Shown here one piece after another: positions 9,481-18,800 of a DNA stretch of 64,000 bases. The translations under genes were made by a program, and so were the position numbers. This DNA comes from Schistocephalus solidus. Taxonomy: Eukaryota > Platyhelminthes > Cestoda > Diphyllobothriidea > Diphyllobothriidae. Below the pieces are notes generated by a model. It searched no databases. It saw only the letters and a program-made list of their open reading frames with translations, and was not told where the DNA came from. Positions within the stretch are counted from its first letter, which is position 1. Each line of letters opens with the position of its first letter. Location of the stretch: NCBI GenBank assembly GCA_017591395.1, contig WEDG01001498.1, positions 372,518 to 436,517 on the forward strand. Direction: 5' to 3'.

Positions 9481-10095
9481 ACACCCCACCGAATGATGGG
9501 GACTGCAACTACGTCTGGGAAACTTGACGAAAATTGCAGACACGCCTATATGAGCGCAAACTGGCGGCTCGTAGGCTAGACCCAAACTCACAGCTTGCAG
9601 CTCATATTTGAGAAACTGGCCACACTTTGGACGCCCAAGGCGTGACCGTCATAGGCCCAAGAACCTCAAAAGCCGAACGAATTACGCTTGAGCATTGTAT
9701 TCAGATGCTAACTCTATAAACAGGCACCTAGACGTTCCAACGGCCTACACAGTCCTGCGTCATTGTGCGCATAAAAACCCGGACAAGCTGGTTACACCGG
9801 AACTAAGGCATGAAAGCGAAGATGGCCCCACGAAGAACATATCGGAAGAGGAGACAGGCTAACAAGCACCCTCGACCGACGTGAAGTTGTCTTACATTAG
9901 CGGCCGTCAAGCGGTTTAGATATTCACGCAGAGGCCGAGGCAGCGAACGAGAAAAATTCGATCAGTCCAAGGTCTGACAAGTTCAGCCTCTCATTCAAAA
10001 TACTGATTGATATTAATAGTAGACGCTTTGAAAATGAAAGGCAGGCCACGCTCTCCGAAACGTCAGCCACAAATCAAACAAGTTCTGATGAACAC
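9425..10095 (+). mobile_element. Inverted 5'-truncated copy of PLE-4, head to head with it
   Basis: This block is the reverse complement of 7635-8330 with only modest divergence. It encodes the same GIY-YIG region (GDCNYVWET, then QTRLYERKLAARRLDPNSQL) on the plus strand and reaches the same outer end (AAATCAAA near 10075 versus the complement of 7641-7650). Relative to the other arm, about 34 bases are missing near 9500. The two elements are joined at their 5' sides, so their 3' ends face outward. Confidence 0.78.
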
Positions 10096-11290
10096 CTTTA
10101 CATTCTGCTGAATGGTTAATTTACTTTTCCTGTGCTTTTGACCGACTTAAAAATTTTGCGACTATAATTTGCGAGGAATGAGGAAAAATTAGATAATTGT
10201 TGACTGGAACTCCTTGGCGCAATTCTATATTCGTTTCAGAATATCAGACCAAGCACCCAACAGTTGCGCCCTTCACAGTAGGATAAAAATACCGAATATT
10301 TTTTTAAAAAACTTTTTGCATAAGCATACTTTTAATAAATATTTTTCACTTCTATGAACTCTGAGTGGTGGAAGTATTCTGACAAAGACTTTTGAGTGTT
10401 CAGGATTTCAACCTACCACAGCTTAAAATGATGCATGTCATACAAGACGAGTGTGTTTATGAGAAATACTTTGATTAAAATACGATCCTTTTGAGCGAAG
10501 CTACTGTTGTGTTCAGATAAAGCTAAAAAGTAGAGAAGGGCTTGTGGGCTAATCAATATTTCTAAGATCCAATGAACCTTTCAAAAAATATATGTTCTTA
10601 TTTGTTTGATTTGGCAGATGACATTTATGGGTCTTTCACAAAATTTCGATAAAATATTATTCTTGCCTGAATTTTCCAATTTTCCTATAAGGTTTATCTC
10701 TGTAGGAAGCCACTTGTACTTCTTTTTAAGTAAAACATTCTTATATTACAAAAAACGAGAAGGCTCTGATTCTTAACTCGATTGTTCCAATGAGCCCTGT
10801 ATAGATGAGTGCCGTTAGTGTAGGTTAGAATACTACCAACAAAGTTAACTTGCAAATTAACAAAACTGGTTGCTGCAAACTTTGGTTCATATCAATTTGT
10901 ATTGGGCTTTACGGCGCCGCAATAGCCTGTGTGGTTAAATATCGCCTTTTACTGAATGCCAGCATTTAAATGTGTAGAATTTTCCTTACTCTTTCACAAA
11001 CCTGTTATTTCTGGTTCATTTCTGCGTAAACATTTTAACAGAAAAGGCTAGATGAGATAAGCAAAAAGACCTTTTTAAAATTGATGCTCAAGCGTTTCAC
11101 TACCATTATGAAGATACATGGATATGCATCGCAATGCTAGTTGCAAAATTTAATACGAATTTTACAATAACAAGACAGATGTACGAACAATCAGGTGACC
11201 AGACTTTGTCAGTTTCCTATGGTGATAGAAAATGTTTAACCTTAGCGTCCACTTTTGGCCTATTCATGCACTTTTCCTGTTCCTCGTTAA
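10096..11290. other. Intergenic, nothing recognised
   Basis: AT-rich sequence without open frames of note or repeats I can assign. It presumably contains the distal upstream region of the gene at 11395. Confidence 0.5.
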
Positions 11291-11293
11291 AAG

Positions 11294-11300
11294 TATAAAA
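11294..11300 (+). promoter_or_regulatory. TATA box of the Ig-like surface protein gene
   Basis: TATAAAA sits about 95 bases before the ATG at 11395. That would place transcription start near 11325 and give a 5' UTR of roughly 70 nt. Confidence 0.55.
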
Positions 11301-11375
11301 GGTGATATTTAAGGGGCCAATCACGATTAAGGAAACGAACTGAGCAGTAATTGGCTGCACTAATTCACGTCAGTA

Positions 11376-11393
11376 ATGCAAGAGCGGAACTAG
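11376..11393 (+). promoter_or_regulatory. Five-codon upstream ORF
   Basis: ATG CAA GAG CGG AAC TAG ends one base before the main start codon at 11395. Such an arrangement could lower translation or work by reinitiation. It may equally be chance in a short leader. Confidence 0.35.
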
Positions 11394-11394
11394 A

Positions 11395-12204
11395 ATGCAG
11401 ACGTCACCAAATGGACCTGCTCGTAAAATATTTATCACGTTCAAGTACAGGCTTTCGATGTCTCTGCGCCTGATGGTCTTATCGTTCATCGCTATTTCTG
11501 CTCAGTCACCTATGACGGATCTTCCTGAGACGCCATTCAGAATATCCGTCCGTCGAGAAGGTCCTCCACTGCATCGAGTCCAACTCTCAGCTGTAAATCT
11601 CGGACCATTAATTCCAGACAAAACGCGATTTTTATGGTATTGCAGTCATAACAGAGAACCACCAGTATGGATGCTTTGGGAATTGGGGCAACAAATTGCG
11701 CTCACTGGGGAGGGAGAAAGGAAGTGTACACTTTTTAATCTGACTGTCCTCTATCCAAATGGTGATCAAGTGTCGGTTGCCCAAGTACTGCACAGAAAGA
11801 GCAAACTGGTTGCACAGGCGTATGTGAATGGTGCACTTCTGGACCCTCAGAAACCTTCTGTGAATCTCTTACTGCGGGAGAACGATAGCTTTCCTTTTGA
11901 ATGCACCTTTTACGGAAGGCCTAGGAAAGTTAAAATTTCCCTTCCGCAAGGCGTAAAATGCCTCGGACAGGAGCTAAAAACTACTGAGGACAGAATCACA
12001 GTTAGGTGTGGAAACCTGGTTTTTAAGGAGGGATACTACGGATGTCAGGCTGTTAATCACCGACAACAATTCGAACTACGTTTCAGGCTTAAATCACTCT
12101 ATGGAAAAAAATCAGAAAAGAATGCAAGCAGGTTCAAATTTGGTTTGGCGATTGCACTGAGTGTTCTATCAGTTGGTGTTCTCTTCCCGCAAGATGCGTT
12201 GTAA
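11395..12204 (+). CDS. Intronless Ig-like secreted/membrane-anchored surface protein, orphan
   Basis: A complete 269-codon frame. A hydrophobic signal (about residues 22-37, MSLRLMVLSFIAISAQ) lies behind a short basic N-terminus, so translation may in fact start at Met22 (11458). The ectodomain has six cysteines (83, 111, 170, 189, 205, 217) and three N-glycosylation sequons (115, 163, 243). The second half looks like an immunoglobulin domain: FPFECTFYGRP around Cys170 as strand B, and KEGYYGCQA around Cys217 as the F-strand Tyr-x-Cys motif, 47 residues apart. The first half (Cys83-Cys111, with FLWYC) may be a second, degenerate Ig fold. The C-terminus (about 249-264) is hydrophobic and ends shortly after, fitting a GPI signal or a very short tail. 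A TATA box precedes the gene and AATAAA follows it. I recognise no named family. The Ig assignment is inference from pattern; the gene itself is well supported by length and context. Confidence 0.8.
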   Translation: MQTSPNGPARKIFITFKYRLSMSLRLMVLSFIAISAQSPMTDLPETPFRISVRREGPPLHRVQLSAVNLGPLIPDKTRFLWYCSHNREPPVWMLWELGQQIALTGEGERKCTLFNLTVLYPNGDQVSVAQVLHRKSKLVAQAYVNGALLDPQKPSVNLLLRENDSFPFECTFYGRPRKVKISLPQGVKCLGQELKTTEDRITVRCGNLVFKEGYYGCQAVNHRQQFELRFRLKSLYGKKSEKNASRFKFGLAIALSVLSVGVLFPQDAL

Positions 12205-12477
12205 TGATCAAGCCATAAAGGCGAATTTCAGAGACTAAGGGATTATTCTCTTAAATTGGCTAACAACGCAATGTGCAGGGATGAGTCGACCCGGGTTTTA
12301 CAGTGTATCCGAAGAAAATAATTGCGCAAGCAGTCAGTTTTGGAAATTCTCATCCTTGGTTAATATTATTTGCATGGTCTTTACTTAGCACTACGCAAAA
12401 CTCTAAGTTCTCCTTTAAAAGACGCAATTACAGATTGCCTAAAAAACAGTCTGATAGCTCATCAAGTGCGAGTCCAA

Positions 12478-12483
12478 AATAAA
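12478..12483 (+). terminator. Poly(A) signal AATAAA
   Basis: AATAAA lies about 275 bases after the stop codon at 12202-12204. It is a plausible 3' end for the surface-protein gene, although this motif is common in AT-rich DNA. Confidence 0.45.
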
Positions 12484-12489
12484 TCCACA

Positions 12490-13849
12490 AAAATGCCAAA
12501 GGAGTAAGGAAGCCTTATCCCAATGTCAGCCTCAATTTACCTACTTATCAACAAAGTAAATGTTTCTCGTATTTAAAACTTAGCGTGTGCAACTTGAATA
12601 CAGTCTAAAGAACAGTCAGTGTGAGATGTTGAGAAGCATGGAACGTTTTTGAGGTGTTTTGGTGGAGGGCACGAGAGGGATGCCTTTTTTGTAACTAACA
12701 GGCTATAGAAGAGTATCCAATGATTTCGCTCACGTGATTAAGCTTGGTTTGCCATGGTCACCAGCCTGTATTACCTAAAACTTTCCTCCCCACATTTTCC
12801 TCTCCCTCTCATTTCCAAACCCAAATACAACTCCTGCACGCCTGAGTCATTTTCCATATTTTTTAATTAATTTTAAACGTCTGGGTTTAAAGTGTCATTG
12901 GCCATGTTAATTTATTTCTTGTGAAAACATATATTTCACGCAATCTAAAATCTAAAAATAAAAATATCTTTAAAGGGTGGGGAATTGCCAGCGGTAAGCG
13001 TTTATGTACAAACTGAAACTTTGAATATTAAGATTGTTAAATGTTTGTACGGATATGCATATACGATTCCTTATTCGTACCTTTTTTCAGTCATTTTAAT
13101 AACAATTTAAAGCAGCATACTGGTCAGACAAGTTTAAAAATAATAAACGCGTAATTTTATAGTTACGATTAATTACTTTTATAACTAAGGTTAATAATCC
13201 CTATACTAAATCAAAGACAGACTATCAATGTTATGCTCTCCAATTTCAAACAGTGACAATTTAACTCTTTCTTCGATATTTTTCTAATAAGGGGTTATTT
13301 ATGCTGGGAAATAAATTAGTGTTGGCTTAAATTATACGATTTTTGGTCCTACAAATTTCAAATAAAAGAGATGTGTCTGACAGCAGCTGATACAAAGTTA
13401 CTGATTCCACTAAATAACTTCTTAACAATTTGAGCTGATTATGGTTACAAAAAACTGCGTTTTTCATGAAATGGGTTTAGACCGTGATGTGTCCAGAAAA
13501 TAATTTCTATAACTAAAAAGCTTCCGCTTACCAACATTTTCAGTGATTGGCTCAATGTATTGCCTAAATATCCCACCCAAAGAGGTATAAATTATCTCAC
13601 AACTTCTGCACATGGCAACGCAAACCTACGTACCTAACCTTGGAAGACTAAAAAGCCAATTTAAAAAATTTTGGTTGTAAAATGTCAATCATTCTGCACC
13701 ACGTTATAGTGCACCTTCTCTCTCCTAATAAAACTAACTTTCTATGGCTGAAGTGCGTTCATCGAACAGGCTACGGACATACTTGTCCTGTAAGGCTCAA
13801 TCGAGAGCCCGTACAAACAATCGCATAGCGACCAGTCATAATGTAAGAA
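12490..13849. other. Intergenic AT-rich, nothing recognised
   Basis: No open frame, repeat or motif that I can support. Confidence 0.5.
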
Positions 13850-14015
13850 GAGGTACCAACCAAAATATGGACGACTGCGATGGCCATTTATGGTTGGCAG
13901 CCATCCATGCCTAACCCCGAGTTTGCATTAGCCCGGAGATTCGAACCCATGTTCTTTGACCATCGATCGTTTCTTTTTAGGTTTAACGTTCTACAAATGA
14001 GTCACGGGCCCATTA
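13850..14015 (-). mobile_element. tRNA-derived SINE, minus-strand copy
   Basis: Read on the minus strand it begins GGGCCCGTGACTC (14012 down), has the B box GGGTTCGAATCTCC (about 13950-13937), and then the family body with the palindrome AUGGCCAU. It matches the copy at 5218-5395. Its hammerhead core is lost. A further body fragment lies at 14220-14265 on the plus strand (AAGCCAGAAATTGCCATCTC). Confidence 0.65.
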
Positions 14016-14446
14016 GCTTATCAGTTTCAAGTTTGGAGACAGGGTGGTGGAGTTATGTCCTGTAACTCACTATAGATCTCTCCCAGGAAGACTGGAATGA
14101 CTGTTTCGGGCTTATTGGCCCTCTTCAGCCAACCATAAGGCGAGTAAGCATACCGTAAATGACCTTCGGGCTCCAAAATGTTCAATGGCCAAGGAATTAG
14201 AACCCAGATTTCGATGTGAATGACTAAAAACCTCAGATAAGCCAGAAATTGCCATCTCAGTTTTATTGTGCTTTAACGGTGTTCCTCCCAGTTCACTATA
14301 TCATCTACACTAAGCCCCACAAAAGCACTTTGTGCCGGTGGAACTGCTGGATAAAACATTCTGTCGGCGCGCTTTGCTAAACGGATAGACATTTCGAGCA
14401 AAGTTACTGGTTGACCTTAATATCAGCATAAAAGGCTGCAGTCTCT

Positions 14447-14450
<4 letters not shown>

Positions 14451-14491
<41 letters not shown>
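14451..14491 (+). repeat. (GT)n microsatellite at the left end of the retroelement train
   Basis: About 41 bases of uninterrupted GT. Similar but shorter GT runs end almost every repeat unit to the right (about 15221-15243, 21641-21654, 22018-22036, 22770-22782, 23147-23159), so this is probably the tail of an element or the original insertion target. Confidence 0.75.
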
Positions 14492-14492
<1 letters not shown>

Positions 14493-14860
14493 CCCTAAAT
14501 GGGCCACGTGGTAGATGCGTTGGACCAACACGGGGGCCACACTAGTGCATGGCATGCGTTTTTCGGGTTGCGCTCCCATAACAAATGCCGAACATGGGAG
14601 GTGTGGTGGCACGCCTAGTGGCGGCTAGGACTTAGGAGACCCGGCCGCGCCAGCCACCTGCGTCCTCTCCCGCCTCCGGTCTTCTTGACTCTGTCTTGAC
14701 ACCGGGCTTAGGTGGGGGAGGGGGAGAGAGTGCAGTAGATGCAGCGCAAGTCTACTATCACTTTAAACTAAATCACGCGCAAGTCACCGTCCCTGCTCCA
14801 CTTTCCCATGGAGCATACGGTGGACATCGTCGGACTACGACGGTCGAACTGTCGTGTGTG
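14492..14860 (+). mobile_element. SINE-B copy 1
   Basis: The unit starts CCCCTAAATGGGCCACGTGG and ends GAACTGTCGTGTGTG. The 5' part has a possible A box (GTGGTAGATGCGTTGG) and a weak B box (GGGTTGCGCTCCC), so a tRNA-derived head is possible. The 3' half, from GGTGTGGTGGCACGCC onward, is the same sequence that forms the tail of the LINEs in this window. Confidence 0.72.
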
Positions 14861-15244
14861 CCTCTAAACGGGCCATGTGGTAGATGAGTTGGACCAACAC
14901 GGGGGCCACATTAAGGCACGGCAGGCGTTATTCGGGTTGCGCTCCCATAACAAATGCCGAACATGGAGGTGTGGTGGCAAGCCTAGGGGCGGCTAGGACT
15001 TAAGTGACCCGACCGCGCCAGCCACCTGCGTCCTCTCCTGCCTCCGGTCTTCTTGACTCTGTCTTCACACCGGGCTCAGGTGGGGGAGGAGGAGAGAGTG
15101 CGGTAGATGCAGCGCAAGTCTACTATCACTTTAAACTAAATCACGTGCAAGTCGCCGTCCCTGCTCAACTTTCCCATGAGCATACGGTGGACATCTTCGG
15201 ACTACGACGGTCGAACTGTCGTCGTGTGTGTGTGTGTGTGTGTG
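14861..15244 (+). mobile_element. SINE-B copy 2
   Basis: Joined head to tail to copy 1 at CCTCTAAACGGGCC and highly similar to it. It ends in a GT run of about 23 bases. Confidence 0.72.
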
Positions 15245-15897
15245 GGGGGTATAGGGGTACTAGTTCCCCCTGTTGTGTGAAATCCTGTTGCTTGTGTTTG
15301 GGGGGCCAGGTCGTGTACGTAGTACACGTAGACGAGGTCACCAGCAGCTGCGCCCGCTTCCCCATCGGACAACTGACCGGCTCGGACAGTGGCCTGATTG
15401 TGGGGTTTGGGAGAGAGTGAGGTCGAGAGCTCAGCGCATTTTCCTCACTATAAACAATCTAACGCGCTTGAAACTATCACGGTGCGCTAAAAGCCATGGC
15501 TTGGAAAGTTGCCAACTGACGGGATAACTCGGACCGCGTGGTCAGCCCAATGTGTGTTTTGTGTGGAGTGGCTGACTGGCGGACTGAGAGTCAGGCTGCA
15601 ATGGCTCCTTCTTAATGTGGCCTTTATGGCACTCCCACTCCGTGGGATCCGAGCCAGGTGTGGTGGCACGCCCAGGGCGGCTCCGGTCGCGCTAGCCACC
15701 TGCGCCCTCTCCCATCTCTGGTCTTCTTGACTCTGTCTTGACACCGGGCTCAGGTGGGGAGGAGGAGATAGTGCGGTAGCTGCAGCGCAAGGCTACAATC
15801 ACTTTAAACTAAATTACGCGCAAGTCACTGTCCCGGCTCCACTTTCCCATGGTGCATACAGTGGACATCGTCGGACTACGACGGTCGAACTGTCGTG
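15245..15897 (+). mobile_element. LINE 3'-tail fragment (A-type unit)
   Basis: Matches the 3' tail of LINE copies 1 and 2 (compare 21020-21640 and 29090-29600): TGTTGTGTGAAATCC..., CAACTGACCGGCTCGGACAGTG, AAACTATCACGGTGCGCTAAAAGCC, then the tail shared with SINE-B, ending GAACTGTCGTG. It is a solo tail with no coding part, directly abutting the 5' end of LINE copy 1. Confidence 0.68.
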
Positions 15898-18800
15898 GGG
15901 TACTAGTAAGGGGTAGCACCACACAGATAGCATTTGGTCGATCCATTTGTCTCGTACAGGTGGTAAATGCTCCTGTGGCCGCCTCTAACTGGTACCCAAC
16001 TCTCACCTGTGGCTACTCGAAGTTGGGTTCTTCCCAGCGGCCACACCCCGGGTAACCGTCACGACCGGCGGGCTAAACAAGGTGAAGGTCTCCGGTGTTG
16101 TGTGTGCCTCCACACCCGGTATGTCTGACTCCCGAACTTCCCACCTCCCCCCTCTCAAAAAGTCCTACGGTGGGGGCGACAGCAACCCCGTAGGCGGCCC
16201 AGACTAACTCGGGTCGTTCTCCCACTAAAACAAATCCGTGACCCAAAGTGGAGTTTGGCAGCCGTCTGGGATGTCCGAGCAGCCCTATTTAGGTTCAGCA
16301 CTGCTTGCCTCCTCGCGGAGGAAGGGGCTAGAAAATGTGCCCTAAAAAAATGCTGGGTCTCACGTCTTCTGCAGCCGGCCGTGGCTCGCAGATCGCAAAA
16401 TACGCGGTCGTAAAACTCAAACAAACAACAATACCCCCCGTCGCCATACTCTGCAGGTTGCTCGGGTGAGTCCACTCACACTAGCAGCCTGGAATGTTCG
16501 TTCCCTTTTAGACAATTCTAGGAGCAACCGGCCGGAACGTATGACGGCGCTAGTCGCTCGGAACTGGCGCACTACAAGGTGGACATTGCTGCTCTCAGCG
16601 AGACCCGATTCTCTGAGCAGGGTACGCTGGAGGAGATGGGGGCCGGCTACACTTTCTTCTGCAGCGGCCGGCCAAAGGCAGAGCGACGCGACGCTGGTGT
16701 TGCCATTGCCATCCATAACGACATCGTGGGACGTCTGCCCTGTCTGCCGCAGGGTATCAATGATCGCCTGATGAGCCTCCGCCTGCCTGTTCGGGGAGAC
16801 CAGTTCGCCACCATCATCAGCACCTACGCTCCCCCAATGACGAGCTCTGCTGCGGCGAAGGACAAATTCTATGAGGACCTGCACGCCTTGCTGGTGACTA
16901 TGCCGAAAGAGGACAAGTTAATTGTCCTTGGTGACTTCAACGCCCGCGTCGGGACGGACCACGCTGCCTGGCAGGGAGTACTGGGTCCCCACGGTCTCGG
17001 TAGCTGCAACGATAATGGCCTCCTTCTTCTGCGCACGTGTGCGGAACAACGTCTCCCGCTGACCAACACCTTCTTCCGCCTTCCGACGCGGGAGAAGGCC
17101 ACGTGGATGCACACACGGTCGCGGCGCTGGCATCTGCTGAACTATGTTCTCGGCCGGAGGCGAGATCGACAGAACGTGCTGGTAACCAAGGCAATCCGCG
17201 ATGCCGATGGTTGGACAGATCACTGCCTCGTATTCTCCCAGATGAGGCTCCGACTGTAACCCCGACGAAGGCCCCAAGGTAAGAGGCCACCATGTAAGTT
17301 AAATACTTATTTATTAAATTTGCCTGCTCACTGTTTTGATTTCAGCAACCAAATAACCGAGAAACTGGAGGACCTGCATGCTCCAGCTGATAACGCTACC
17401 GTGGAGACACTTTGGTGTCAACTGCGAAATGTCATCCAGTCCACCGCCCTCGATGTACTCGGACGCGCACACCGTTGACACCAGGACTGGTTTGACGACA
17501 ATGACGCTGACATCAGCAACTTACTCGCGGAGAAGAATGGACTACACAAAGCCTACATGGACCTTCGGACTGACGCCACCAAAGCAGCCTTTTTCAGATG
17601 CCGGCGCCTTGTACAGCAACGGCTGCGGGAGATGTAGGATGCCTGGATGATCCGAAAGGCTGAGGAAATCCAGGGGTATGCGAACCGCAATGAAATGAAA
17701 AACTTTTTCAAAGCCATCAAGGCCATCTACGGCCCGTGTATGAAGGGGTCCGCACCACTGCTCAGCTCTGACGGCACAACACTGCTGACAGAGAAATCGC
17801 AAATTCTGAAGCGCTGGGCCGAGCACTTCAGAAGTGTCCTTATTTGGTCATCAGTCATCTCCGATGCTGCCATTGACCGGCTCCCTCAAGTGGACACGAA
17901 CAATGACCCGAATCTGCCGCCTTCCCTACCAGAAACCATCCAGGCCGTGCAGCAGATTTCCAGCGGTAAAGCACCGGGATCCGACGCATTCCCACCGAGA
18001 GTCTACAAGCACGGTGGGCCGCGGCTGATGGCAGAACTCACAACACTCTTCCAGGAGATGTAGCGCCTAGGACAAGTTCCTCAGGATTTCAAAGACGCGA
18101 TCATCGTCCATCTCTACAAACGGAAGGGCAACCGGCAAATCTGTGATAATCACAGAGGCATCTCGTTGCTCAACATCGCCGGGAAAATCTTCGCCCGTAT
18201 CCTTCTCAATCGTCTCAACGGTCACCTAGACCAGGGCCTGCTGCCGGAAAGCCAATGTGGCTTCCGCCGACACCGCGGAACAACCGATATGATCTTTGCC
18301 GCCCGCCACCTACAAGAGAAGTGTCAGGAGATGCGAACTCACCTATACACTACCGGCGTGGATCTAACGAAAGCCTTTGACTCGGTGAATCGTGACGGAC
18401 TGTGGAAAGTCATGCAGAAATTCGGCTGTCCTGAGTGGTTCACGTACATGGTGCGTCAGCTTCATGACGGGATGACGGCGCGCGTCACTGACAACGGGAC
18501 GGTATCCGAAGCATTCGCAGTGACCAACGGAGTGAAGCAGGGCTGCGTACTGCCCCCCACCCTCTTCACTCTCATGTTCTCGGCTATGCTGATGGACGCC
18601 TACCGTAATGAGCTACCTGGTATCCGCATCGCCTACAGAACTGACGGCACCTTCTCAACAGTCGGCGTATGCAGGCTCCAACGCGCGTGTCTACGACTAC
18701 AGTCCATGACTTGCGCTTCACGGACGACTGTGCCCTTAACACCGTTACGGAGGAGGACATGCAAAGAAGCATGGACCTCTTTGCCGAAGACTGTGCCGAT

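Noticed and set aside
14310..15365. Minus-strand frames with His-Thr repeats
   Set aside because: They are translations of the (GT)n microsatellites and SINE-B units.
17278..17345. Intron between the endonuclease and reverse transcriptase of the LINE (GTAAGAG...TTTCAG, present in both copies)
   Set aside because: In copy 1 the stretch reads through in frame as coding (KLNTYLLNLPAHCFDFSNQI) into the downstream domain. Copy 2 differs by a 1-nt frameshift. A retained intron is not needed, and a retrotransposon would be expected to lose one.
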